Assembly: GCA_028583405.1 (NCBI GenBank)
Contig: CM053252.1
Location: 30,571,562 to 30,635,561, forward strand
Reading direction: 5' to 3'
From: Pogonophryne albipinna
Taxonomy: Eukaryota; Chordata; Actinopteri; Perciformes; Artedidraconidae
Length of the DNA stretch: 64,000 nucleotides
Of the stretch, positions 13,334-57,038 are shown one piece after another (positions within the stretch are counted from its first letter, which is position 1; every line of letters begins with the position of its first letter). The notes under the pieces were generated by a model. It saw only the letters and a program-made list of their open reading frames with translations, was not told the origin of the DNA and ran no database searches. A program made the translations under genes and the position numbers.

Positions 13334-16300
13334 TCATTGCTCTAGTTGCTCCACCATGTGCAGCAGCTGCTGTACTTGAGTCCGGTCTCCTGTATTTGTG
13401 CAAAACACTTGGTGCCTTTGTCCACATCTGCCCAGCAGCCACTGCAGAGGCTCTCCACTCTGCTCGATGTGACTCTCCACTGTCTTTCCTCTCAGCTCCT
13501 CTCCGTAGGTGAACAACACCACAGTGCTTCTCCACACATCCTGCCCCAAAAGGCTGAGGTGCATCTCCACCGCTCTCCTGTCTTTCTCTCTGAAGGAGCC
13601 CACCGGTACAGTCAGAATGAACATGACTTTGCTCCACACGGGGCAAAGGGAAGGGCTTCGACTGATCTCCGTCCTGACCTGCTTGGAATTGGCCAGACCA
13701 AACAGGCTCCACCCGGGGGAGTCCACCACGATCACAGGCCACCCCGATACTTCCCCATGGCTTACAGAGCACCTGGTGGTCTTTGTGTCGGTCTGAAACT
13801 CTTCACTGTCCAGGATCACGTTGCCTGCTGAGCTCTTTCCTGACTTGCTCCTTCCCAGCAGGATGAGGGCAAGAGCAGGTTTGATACCAGCTGACCCTGC
13901 TGGGAATCCTGCAATGACATAGTGCAGCGATTTTTACATTTCAAATATTTGTTCCTTTCCGATCAAGGGCTGAATTAGAAATATCTCAGATGAGACACAT
14001 TCAGAAACAAGTATGCGAACACTGCAACTCTTTATATTTTTCTCGGGAGAGTTCACAAAAAGTTAGCGTTAGATAATGCATCTCCATATTTTAAATTATA
14101 TACAATTCCAGAAAACGTGTTTTCCCAAAAAATATCGCCTCAATGTTAGTAATGATTTAGGGGGGTTTCATGGTGATATTTATTATCTAGAATGATGTCC
14201 CTCCCCTAGTCTCTTGCAAAAGGTATGACCTTACCTTAACACATCTGTGAATACAATGTTTCTTACAAATTAGTCAGCCACTTTTGTAGCACATACTGTA
14301 TCCTATACAATTATCATTAATAACCTGATTTATTTCACTATCATGTTTAAACAGGCGAATATTATTTTTAACACACTTTTTGTAGTGATACAAAGAGATG
14401 ATTTAAAAAGAAGATAACAAAATGTCAGTGTGAAAAAACATTTAACTCATATGTCAACAAATTGAAACGAAAACGCTGAACCCGGCTTACCTCTGGGTAT
14501 TAGTTGTAGTTGTTTGGAGGCCATCTGCTTTCTTTGCCATGGCCTCCCATCATGCATATCATGCATGACTCTCATTTCTATGTCTTCTTGTCTTCCTTGC
14601 GACCTCCTCGCCTCCCTTAAGCTCACTTCTCGTCTGAGCTGCGTGTACATCCTGTCCTGGACTCCTCTGGGACGCTTGTTCACCTCTATCATCTTCTGGA
14701 TCTTCTGAAACAGCTCTGCCACCTGAGCCTCTGAGGCCCCAGGCTGGTTGCTCATAACCTGGTACCTGTTCCCACATCGCTCCAGCAGCCAACGAAGAGT
14801 TTGACCTTGGCGCCTAACGTGCTCCTTGATAGGGAGGCCTCCTGCAGAAGAGATCACCTCATTGGTTGAGTCAAACATCAATGGACAGAGCCAAAGGACC
14901 ATCACTTTAGTTATGAAGGAAAGTCTACAGCCTAATGATAAAGTCAGCAAGACACAATGAAAATGATGTTTAGCAGGTATTATGGTAACCATCTTACTTT
15001 GTGTTAGTATGCTAACATTTGCTAATTAGCCCAAGCGCACACAGCTTAGTCTGATTTGCAGTATTTGGTTCAAAACGATGACATTTTGACTGGATTATGG
15101 AACTTTTATTCATCCTGAGATGAATATCGCAAATATCTAAAGCAAATGTATAGTCAATCTATCCAAACATCAAGACATTTAAGGTTATTTTAAGTTAATA
15201 AAAATACAATAGCTGTTGGGTTCCAACATTGCATTTTGGCCAATATGTTCCGCCTTTTTTACTTTCAACAAGGACCTTTAAATGCATGGACTGATCAAAC
15301 ACGATTGGTCAATACTACTCAGATTACAAACAGAAACCAAAAAGCTTCCAGTACCTAAATCTTGATCCGTTGCATACATATTTTGCATTCATATTTTGCA
15401 TTCATATGCAGAGATCTGTTTTAACAGATTAGGGGCCACCAAAATCAATAAACATCTGAACCCAGTTTCAATCCAATCAATGATATTGTTGCAATATTTC
15501 GATCTGAAATGTTCATAAAAGGTCAAAATGATTTATGTATACCCTCACCCCCCTGGTTTCTGATCAATTCTATTTCGATTGTACCTTGGCAAGTCTGAAT
15601 ATCAGACTGTAAAAAATGTGGTACTGCACATTGGAACAAATGATGTTGTGAAACAAGAGTCAGAAGTGCTGAAAAAAGACTTTAAATGTCTGTTGGAAAC
15701 TGTCAGCTCTCTAAATGCAGAGGTGTTCATCAGTGGCCCTCTACCACCAGTCAGAAGAGGAGTGGAGAGATTCAGCAGACTGTTTGCACTGAACACCTGG
15801 CTTTCAACTGTCTGTATTGACCATTCTGTCCATTTTATTGACAACTTTAACTTTTTCTGGGACCGCAGACATCTTTTTAAGGCAAATGGAGTTTGCCTGA
15901 ACATGTCAGGAGTGAAATTGTTTATCTCTAACATATTCAACTGCCTGCGTCATCAATCTGTTCCCTCTGCCAAGGACAAGCAACAAGAGAAAGACACAAC
16001 ACATCGCGCAGAAAACCTTGAAAATCTATCACTGCACCAGCCTGAGGAATGTCTTGATTATGGGAGACAAATGGAGGAGTCTCCACCGCCCTTCACCCCC
16101 CCTACCACCTCTGAGGATACTCTTCCTTCACCCCACAGCTCTCTCTACTCTCCGTTCACCCTTTCACCCTCGCCCACCCTCCTGGAGATCGCTGAACACA
16201 TGAAGGAGATACAAAGGGTTGGCACCGATTCCTTCCTGGAGTTCAATAACCAAACTAAGGCGATACGCAAGGCTGGCAGCATTTCCTTTACCCCCGCTCC

Positions 16301-19300
16301 TCAGCGACGCCCATCAAAATCACCGAAGCAGAGACGCGCACCACCGCCCCCGTCTCCGTCACCGTGCCTACGTCAACCACCTCCTCCCCCTGGACGCGCA
16401 CCAACACCCCCGTCACCATGCCTACCACAATCATCCGGACCAAAACGTCCTCCCCTCCCCTTCAAGACTGCTGTCTCCGAAGCCTGATAAGGATGTGAGT
16501 GTAAAAAACGGAAACACTGACTGATATATGCTGGGTCCAGGCTCAAGGGCGTATGGCACTCTCAACTCTTTCCAGGACATGCCGGGGCCCTGCCTGCCAG
16601 TAGCTTTGCCGATATCTGTGTTGATAGGTAATAGATTAAGAGCGGTGAATCAGCTTAGACACAGGAAGCGCTCAAAAGTTTGTGTGAGTTTATCAAATTT
16701 AGAAGTGATTCCATGTCAGCCACAGCTTGTTACAAAAAACCTGACTGATAGTGTGTTCACCAAACTTAAACTAGCTTTATTAAATGTCAGGTCTTTGGCA
16801 GGTAAAACATTTTTAATCAATGATTTTATCACTGAGCACAATCTCGATTTTATGTTTTTAACGGAAACATGGATTGAACAAAATAACAGTGCAGCTGTTC
16901 TTATCGAATCAACCCCTCCCAACTTTAGTTTTATGAGTCAGGAAAGAATGCATAAGAAAGGAGGTGGAGTTGCTATTTTGTACAATGATTCCCTTCAATG
17001 CAGGAAGACATCTTATGGGAACTTTGCTTCTTTTGAATATGTGGCCCTTCACCTGAAATGCTCCTCTCGAGCTCTGTTCCTAAATATCTATAGACCACCC
17101 AAATACTGTGCAAGCTTTTTTGATGACTTTACTGAACTGCTGTCTATAGTGTGTATTGACTTTGACCGTCTAGTCATTGTTGGTGATTTTAACATCCATG
17201 TTGACAACCCCCAGGACAGAGGGGCTAAAGAACTGTTTTGTGTTCTTGATAACTATGGACTGACTCAGCATGTGACGGAGCCCACGCACAATAAGGGGCA
17301 CACTCTGGACTTAATTATCTCAAAGGGTCTGAATATCTCTAAGGTTGTGGTGACTGATGTTGCACTCTCTGATCATTCCTGTGTTTTCTTTGAGAGCTCT
17401 ATTTCTATTTCTGTTCACAAAAATGTTCAAAAAGAGGTAACCACAAAGCGATATTTAACTGAAAATACTAGGGAAATGTTTACTCAGAATTTTTCTTCCA
17501 CACTTGCCCCTGCTAACATCTCAGTAAATGAGCTAGTAGATCATTTTCATTCAAAAATGTAAAATGTTATAGATGCCATTGCTCCAACTAGGGTAAAGGA
17601 TGTGACTGGGAAGAAAATATCTCCATGGAGAAAGGCCATGACCGTGAAAACAGAAAAAAGAGAATGTCGAAAAGCTGAACGCAGGTGGCGAAAAACAAAT
17701 CTCCAGGTTCACTTTGAAATCTATAAAGAGAGACTTGGCCTTTATAATTTGGAATTGAAAAACGCACGACAATCGTTCTTCTCTGACATCATTACCAAAA
17801 ACAAAAACAACGCACGTGCCTTGTTTGCTACCGTCGACAGACTAACTAACCCCCCAGTGTCAGTAGCCTCTGAATTTCTATCCACCAGGGCGTGCAATGA
17901 TTTTGCCTCCTTCTTCACTGACAACATTTAGAAAATCAGACAAGCAGTCAGTGCCTCTGCATCAGGAACAGCAAATGTTTTGTCTCTATGTCCACCTAAT
18001 ATCAATTCAAACACCATGACACAATTCCATCAGATTAATGATAAAAACCTAGAGGACATTATTCAACTTCTGAAATCCTCCTCCTGCTGCCTTGATATTA
18101 TTCCAACAGGGTTTTTCAAAGATGTTTTTCGTTGCATGGCCTCAGATTTACTTCATATAGTAAACAAGTCTCTTCACTCAGGTATTTTTCCACAGGCCCT
18201 GAAAACTGCAGTCATTAAACCGCTCTTAAAAAAGAATAATCTAGATGCTTCAGTAATGAACAATTACAGGCCTATATCAAACCTCCCATTTCTAGCAGTA
18301 GCGTGGCGTGGGAAAAAAATTAGGGGAAGCCAATAATACGTCCTTTCTTTTGGGTCGGGGGGGTGTGGTGGTCAATATAATAACGTAACCAGATGAGTGA
18401 TTACAGCACCCGGTATCATTTTACACACATTTGTATCATACAGATGCAGGACTTACACACGCCTGTTATCTAACCGACAGGTCCGCACGCACTCTCCAGC
18501 CGAAACTCTAATAAGCATTCATTCACAAACTAAATCAGGAGACCTTTAACGTTTTACGTCCGATTCGCTCCTTTTTTCCTCGCTGTACACAGCTCCAGTT
18601 TGGGCATTGGCCTGTCATCAGATTGTATTTGTTGCTGCTGTAGCGGAAGTTTAGTACAATTATTTTTGAGTAAATACTCCAAATCTCCACCCTCCATAAT
18701 TGCACTTGCTTCAGTTGCTTGCTACTTTCCAACGGCGGTGAGAGTGGTGCAGTGACCCTATCTATCTTCTATCGATTCGATTTATGATTCAAAAATAATA
18801 AAAGTAGGGTAGACATGTCAATATTATCCGACTGAACACAACGTGCATTTATCTAACAGGTTTGTTTTCCACTGACCTTATTTCGAGCTATTTTCTAAAA
18901 TCCTATGGAGAAATCCCATTGCTTTCTGTCGAGGGAACCCGAGCGCAGCTTACCTCCGGGTTTTAGGACGCGTCACTGCAACACTAAGTTGATGCGATTT
19001 GATTGGATTGTGAGGCAAGGGAAGCCAGCCGCCTCTGGCTTCCCTTGGCATGGCCCTGACTAATCACAGGTTGGCAGGGGCATCACGTGAGCCTCATCTG
19101 ATTGGTCAATCTCTCCATTTGAGTTGACAAATATGACGTGGGGTTCCTCAAAGCTCCATCTTGGGGCCTCTTCTCTTTAACATCTACATGCTACCACTGG
19201 CTCAGATAATGAAAAACAACAAAATAAGTTACCATAGCTATGCAGATGACACACAAATTTACATAACCATTTCACCAGGAGGCTATTCTCCAGTTAAAAC

Positions 19301-21410
19301 ATTGAGTAAGTGCATTGAACAAATCAATGACTGGATGTGTCAGAACTTTCTCCAATTAAACAAAGACAAAACTGAGGTAATGGTTTTTGGAGCCAAGGCA
19401 GAACGTATAAAAGTTAGCGCTGAGCTTCAGCCTGCAATGTTCAAAACAACAGATAAAGCCAGAAATCTAGATGTAGTCATGGACTCTGACCTGAGTTTCA
19501 ACAGTCACATTAAAACAGTTACTAAATCAGCCTACTATCACCTAAAGAATATATCTAGGATTAAAAGACTAATGTCACAGCAGGATTTGGAAAAACTTGT
19601 CCATGCTTTTATCTTCAGTAGACTCGACTACTGCAATGGTGTCTTCACAGGTCTCACTAAAAAATCTATTAGAAAGCTGCAGCTGATTCAGAACGCTGCT
19701 GCTCGAGTCCTCACTAACACTAAGAAAGTGGATCACATCACTCCTGTTCTGAAGTCTTTACACTGGCTTCCTGTGTGTCAAAGAATAGATTTCTAAATAT
19801 TGCTGCTGGTTTATAAAGCACTGAATGGTTTAGGCCCAAAATACATTTCTGACCTCCTGCTAAATTATGAACCATCCAGATCTCTCAGGTCTTCAGGGAC
19901 TGGTCAGCTTTCTGTCCCCAGAGTCAGAACTAAACATGGAGAAGCAGCGTTCAGTTATTATGCTCCAAATATCTGGAACAAACTCCCAGAAACCTGCAGG
20001 TCCGCTGCAACTCTGACTACTTTTAAATCCAGGCTGAAGACTTATCTTTTTGTCACTGCTTTTAATTGAAACTGAGCCGTTGTGTTCATCAGTAAAGTGG
20101 AACTTCTGTGTGAACTATTCATATCTTAAACTGCACTGTAACTTTTTATTTGTGTACTTTTTATTCATGTATTTTTTCTTTTAATGTTTCTTTTATTATC
20201 TTTTACTGTTTTTAAATGCCTTTGTCTGAATGTCTTTCATTTTTGTAAAGCACCTTGAATTGCCTTGTGTTGAAAGGTGCTATATAAATAAACTTGCCTT
20301 GCCTTGCCTTGGCAATAAAATTGTTGCTGGGGGGAAAAAAACACAAAGTACTTGTTGAGTTAATTTAGGCTTGTAACTAATTCACCAGCACTTACTATGG
20401 TATGATCTTGCATGAAGTGAATATATCTGCACTTTCCTTGTGGTTCAGAGTTTGCATCTTTACGGTTTTTGCCCTTATTGTAAGCCGCTTTGGAGATAAG
20501 CATCAGCTAAATGAAATGCAAAGTAATAAAATGGGATAGGATTAGGGTTGTTGTTCTTTCAAGTTTTATGAAAACCATGACAGTAATATTTTGCTACTCT
20601 TGTTGACAAACAAACCTCCTTGTCAGAGGTGTTTAACTGGAAACTTTCTATCTCACTTTTATTCACTGGCGAGTTAAGTGTGCGTTAATTACATCAATAT
20701 AGCGGGTCCTCAGTGGCTTAAAGTGTTGGCTTAGCCTCTACATTTAGTAGTCAGTCGTATTGCCATTTGGCCAAGTAGCATTTAGACTCAGTCACATGAA
20801 CAGTGAGCATTATGTCATATAAAATGTTTATTAGTTTACCTAACAGGTCTCCATGAGTGAAGAGGACCATAGCTCGCTGCCAGATGGGGGTTTTGAGCAG
20901 TCTGAGCTGGGCCTCCATGGCCCTCCACTCCTCCGGGCCAAAGGTGGAGGTGGTGGGCAGCACCAGCAGGATGACATGGGGCTCTGGCTGGCAGAGGGAC
21001 ACGCCTCTGCACAGATCCTGGGACACCCTGTCTGGAGTGGTACAGCTGGTCAGCCACCCTGGGGTGTCCACCACTGTCACCTGATTGATCAAATGAAGTG
21101 AGTGAAGAGGAGATTTTGAGGTAAAATTAGTCAATCAAAGCTGTAAAATTGTATATTTACTTGTATTCCAAAGATGGTGCCGGTGTCTTTGGAGCTATGA
21201 GTTGTTTTTTTGCGAAAGGCAGGTTTCCCAAGGATGATGTTTCCTGCTGAGCTCTTCCCACTTTGTTTCTCACCCAGTAACAGAACCACCAGCTGGGACA
21301 GGCTTGACTCTGGACCTGAAAAAAGTTAAGGATCCCCTGATCATACACATAATCTATCCCATCATCTTTCTTACATTTCTTTAGAGTGACTCACCCCAAG
21401 AGGCTGCCAT
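13334..21410 (-). CDS. GIMAP/AIG1-type GTPase with two tandem G domains, 5 exons
   Basis: GIMAPs are septin-related GTPases associated with immune-cell survival and membranes. Coding exons on the minus strand are 21410-21395, 21315-21161, 21080-20840, 14841-14491 and 13908-13334. All have GT-AG borders and matching phases: 1338 nt, 445 residues. Domain 1 has P-loop GEKQSGKSS (20-28), DTPGW (62-66), FTHGD (131-135), then the AIG1-type segment LPIKEHVRRQGQTLRWLL. After a charged, helix-prone linker, domain 2 has P-loop GRSKSGKSS (273-281), DSPGW (317-321), FTYGE and GEPLQWLLGRCGQR. Domain 1 is split over three exons while domain 2 is a single exon. The start MAASWG lies in a 16-nt first coding exon, typical of teleost GIMAP-like genes as I remember them. 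Intron 3 is ~6 kb because of an antisense LINE. The stop codon lies 8 bp from a repeat, so the C-terminus may be shortened. No specific GIMAP number can be assigned. Confidence 0.88.
13909..14490. other. gimap-like intron 4
   Basis: AT-rich intron between the domain-1 C-terminal exon and the single exon of domain 2. The donor at 14490 reads GTAAGC on the minus strand and the acceptor is CAG at 13911-13909. No repeat was recognised. Confidence 0.6.
14842..15559. other. gimap-like intron 3, part before the LINE
   Basis: Intronic DNA next to the acceptor at 14842. Nothing recognisable was found apart from low-complexity AT-rich sequence. Confidence 0.5.
15579..16487 (+). pseudogene. LINE ORF1, esterase-like C-terminal part
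   Basis: About 300 codons are open. The N-terminal half has HIGTNDV, FISGPLPPV and the ANGVCLNMSGVKLF block, as in the SGNH-hydrolase (esterase) domain found in CR1/L2-type ORF1 proteins. The catalytic Ser block is not present because the element is truncated at its 5' side. The second half is proline- and serine-rich. It is followed after 40 nt by ORF2. Confidence 0.75.
18296..19137. mobile_element. Repeat DNA replacing part of the LINE reverse transcriptase
   Basis: LINE coding stops at about 18295 and resumes at about 19137. The left junction reads CAGTAGCGTGGCGTGG, which resembles a hAT-type end, but the matching right end and an 8-bp duplication were not found. The missing LINE coding also implies deletion or recombination rather than a clean insertion. 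A short AGTGGTGCAG-family copy lies inside (18743-18985). Confidence 0.6.
18743..18985. repeat. Short AGTGGTGCAG-family element (243 bp)
   Basis: The ends are AGTGGTGCAG (18743-18752) and CTGCAACACT (18976-18985), an inverted pair with one mismatch. The interior matches the 7777 copy in the opposite orientation, with an internal deletion next to the left terminus. Confidence 0.75.
20312..20838. other. gimap-like intron 3, part after the LINE
   Basis: Intronic DNA up to the donor at 20839-20838. Contains 'taagccgctttggagataagcatcagctaaatg' style DNA near 20480, which resembles a diverged L2/SINE 3' core on the plus strand. Otherwise nothing clear. Confidence 0.35.
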
Positions 21411-21780
21411 GTCAAGTTTTCTGTTTTCTATAATCCACAGTCGCAGTGTGTGTCAAGCTACATTCTGAAATGTCTCTCCACAATCTTTTCTTCACAAGTG
21501 ACTCTGCATTACTTCCTGTTGTTCTGTGGAAAAGCATTAGGGTTGGAGCAGCCAGCCCACACGATTACTTAATGTGTGAGTTTCAAAGTTCACCAAAGAG
21601 AAGTTCCTGAGAAGTGGCTTTGGTAATAAAATGACTCACACATAAACAGAGGCTTTACAACATATACTACACACATATTTGCTGTGTTATCTCAAAGGTG
21701 ACACGGACACACTTAAACAAATGATATGACTTTAACAGTATGTTATATTATGCCAAGAGAAGCTTTCATGTACTTGAGAG
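21411..21780. other. 5' flank of the gimap-like gene
   Basis: Presumed 5' UTR and promoter of the gimap-like gene on the minus strand. No CpG-rich stretch and no convincing TATA box were seen. Confidence 0.3.
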
Positions 21781-22560
21781 CTTGATTTCCTGGAGGCAAA
21801 CACGTCCAATTCGATTGAAAGTCTTGTTTTTCCTCAATGTTATGTGACCAAGTGACCCTAAATTAATGTGGCATTGTAAACTACTCTGAAGACAAAGACA
21901 CACCTCTTTAATTTGATTTTTGTGTTTTATTCTTTAAATTATTATTTTTTATCAAGAATTCAACATTTTTCAAATAGAAAAGTCAAATAGTTTCAATGAA
22001 ATTTGACCAAGCATGGAATTATATTCCTGACAAGCAGTACAAACCGTTTTTAATTGGATTTCATTGTTTTTTTAAATGTTCTATTAATATTTATTGAAAA
22101 TTCAGCATTTCCCTAAGGAAAATTCCCAGCTTTTTGAAAATAGCTTCCATGTGCTATGACTAAGTCACTACACGTTATGCAACATTGCTATACTATGCTG
22201 CATGTGTAGGACACACCTTTTTTAAATAGAATTTAAGTGTTTTTTACATTTAAATATTTTATTGAAAATTCAGCCTTTTTTCTTTTGAAGTACATTTTTT
22301 CTCAATAGCTTCCATGTCATGTGACCAAGTGACATCACATCAATACATCATTGCAAAACTCGGTTTTACAAGTTGTAATATCACTCCTGAAAAGCAGGAC
22401 ACACCTTTTTATTTTGCACTATATGATATATGGATTTTCTAAATGGATTTGAGTGTTTTACATTTTATATATGAATATTTTATTGAAAATTAAGCATTTC
22501 TCTTGAAGTCTTGCTTTTTCTATAGCTTCCATGTCATGTGAACAATTGACTCCAAATCAA
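21780..22560. repeat. Degenerate tandem duplication, about four diverged units
   Basis: The landmark 'agcttccatgtcatgtgacc' (with variants) followed by 'aagtgac' recurs near 21830, 22142, 22307 and 22525, each preceded by 'attgaaaattcagcattt'-like DNA and followed by 'gcaggacacacctttt'-like DNA. Units are roughly 165-310 bp and strongly diverged. No coding potential. Confidence 0.5.
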
Positions 22561-22869
22561 TGCAGCTGAGGAGGTAACACGTCTTTTAATAGCATTTTTC
22601 TAAAATATATTTTCAATTTTTTATGAATATTCTTATTTCTTTACCAATGACCAGGTTAAACTTGTGTCATGTCATCAAAACAGTCGATTATCATTGAGTG
22701 TTCTGCCCTAGGGTGGGATAACAGTCTTTTCTTCTTTTTTTTTGCAATCACAAGTTTTTCTTTCTAGTCCTCGTTCATGTGCAAGTGGTCATCTCTAACA
22801 GTCACCATGTGTGAGCTAAATCGGCTGAATCTCCATCATAGAAGCTAAAAAGAGACAAACACTCCAAGT

Positions 22870-24060
22870 AAAACCACTTTTTTTTTACTTTTATTCATTC
22901 ATACCCATCATCATATGTGTATATATGAATATATATACATATATATATTACTGTTAAAAAGTGTGACTCATCACATTATCACCTGTAAGCATAAATAATC
23001 ATTTTTTTTCTCTCTTGAAACCTGGGAAATAAACCAACTGAAACAGTTATGGGTCATTTTCAGCACCATTGAATAGTACATTCTCTATTTTGCATCAGGA
23101 TATAAAAATATACAGATATAGTGTTTTTCTTCTTCTTTTTTAAAACATTCTTTCCGTGTTGTTCAATGGCATGAAACAAGAGAGGAAGAAAATACCTCAT
23201 GCTGACAATGAGGATTGTTAGTGTGGTTATCGTCTATATTATTAATCCTTAGCAGATCCGTACTCCACTTTCCTTTCATCCGCTCACAGCACTTTCAAAA
23301 CATCAGTAGCAGCCACACGTGGGAGAAAACAAAAGAAAAGAAAACACAAGTTTGGAGGGTCGTCCTCTGAAACATTTCACGCTCACAGTGCCATCGGCCT
23401 CCCAGCCACCGTAGGAGAAATAGCGAGAGGTGGATGTCGGGCGGAGACGTTGGGAGTGTGTTGGTGTCGGGGGAAGGGAAGGCCGTGAACAGCGAGCGGG
23501 CCGGGGGGGCTGCAGGCGCCTGTAACCACCAGCAGTCCTGTTACTGTCACTCTCCGCAGTCCAAAGTGGGGGTGCTGCTGATGATGACACCCCCCAAAAA
23601 AAACATTCAAAACAAAATTCAAAGCAAAAAGGTCAAAATTGCAACAAGTGAGTGTTAATGGTTCGAGGCAAACGAGAAGAGAGAGAAGCGAAGGCGCGGT
23701 CAGGATGCTCGCAGTGCATAGAGAGGGACAGCTTTACTGGAAGGTCGTCAGATGGGATTATTGCCCTTTGTCAGTCTTGCACACTCACACACTCACTCAC
23801 ACACACACACGGTACACACACACCTCCACCCAGAACACGAGAGTAGAGACGGTGAGAGAGAAAGCAGGGCTGGTGGATCAGTGGTTTCCAGAGGGTTCCT
23901 CTCTCTGGCCTCCAGGCTGGTGGGGATCTGTGTGTGTGTGTGTGATATATGTCCCAACACAAGTCCAAAATAGGCTCAGCTCCACCAGCTCTCTTTATTT
24001 TCCCCATCAGTCTGTCCGTCGGTCAGAGAGGTGTTGTGGCCCGTCGTCTTCCAGGAGGCT
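22870..24060 (-). other. Probable usp2 3' UTR
   Basis: This lies directly downstream of the usp2 stop codon. On the minus strand AATAAA occurs at 22890-22895, giving a ~1.2-kb 3' UTR, and also at 23995-24000, only about 60 nt from the stop. Which is used is unknown. A CA-rich microsatellite sits at about 23776-23826. Open frames here are GC-rich noise. Confidence 0.45.
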
Positions 24061-56974
<32,914 letters not shown>

Positions 56975-57038
56975 GCTGCTGCTGCTGCTGCTGGTTTCTC
57001 AGCCACAGGGAGGGAGAGCCTCTGGAAGACTGCATCGA
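56975..57038 (-). other. usp2 long-isoform 5' UTR segment
   Basis: 64 nt between an acceptor (CAG at 57041-57039) and the ATG at 56974. It includes six CAG triplets immediately before the ATG. Confidence 0.65.

Larger units (their letters stand above)
16528..20069 (+). pseudogene. LINE ORF2 (endonuclease + reverse transcriptase), broken
   Basis: The endonuclease half (16528-17562) shows LALLNVRSLAGK, FLTETWI, KGGGVAILY, VGDFNIHVD and LSDHSCVFF, as in AP-type endonucleases of non-LTR retrotransposons. The frame then continues in the same register past TAA at 17560-17562 and TAG at 17929-17931 to [11 protein letters not shown] (ends ~18295). It resumes at ~19137 with PLLFNIYMLP, YADDTQIYI, FSRLDYCNGVF and NIWNKLPETCR, with a further TAA at 19794-19796. 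The central reverse-transcriptase palm between 18296 and 19137 has been lost. This is a dead transposon gene. Confidence 0.85.
15560..20311 (+). mobile_element. CR1/L2-group LINE with ORF1 and ORF2, 5' truncated, internally disrupted
   Basis: This plus-strand LINE is antisense to the gimap-like gene and lies in its intron 3. It carries the end of an esterase-type ORF1, an endonuclease/reverse-transcriptase ORF2, and a 3' UTR ending in 'gaaaggtgctatataaataaa' and a CTTGC-type pentamer tail (20288-20311). Part of the reverse transcriptase around 18296-19137 is replaced by unrelated repeat DNA. Several in-frame stops make it inactive. Confidence 0.88.

Noticed and set aside
13346..13831. Plus-strand frames of 161 and 95 codons
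   Set aside because: Antisense of the GIMAP domain-2 exon, which has P-loop and DSPGW motifs on the minus strand.
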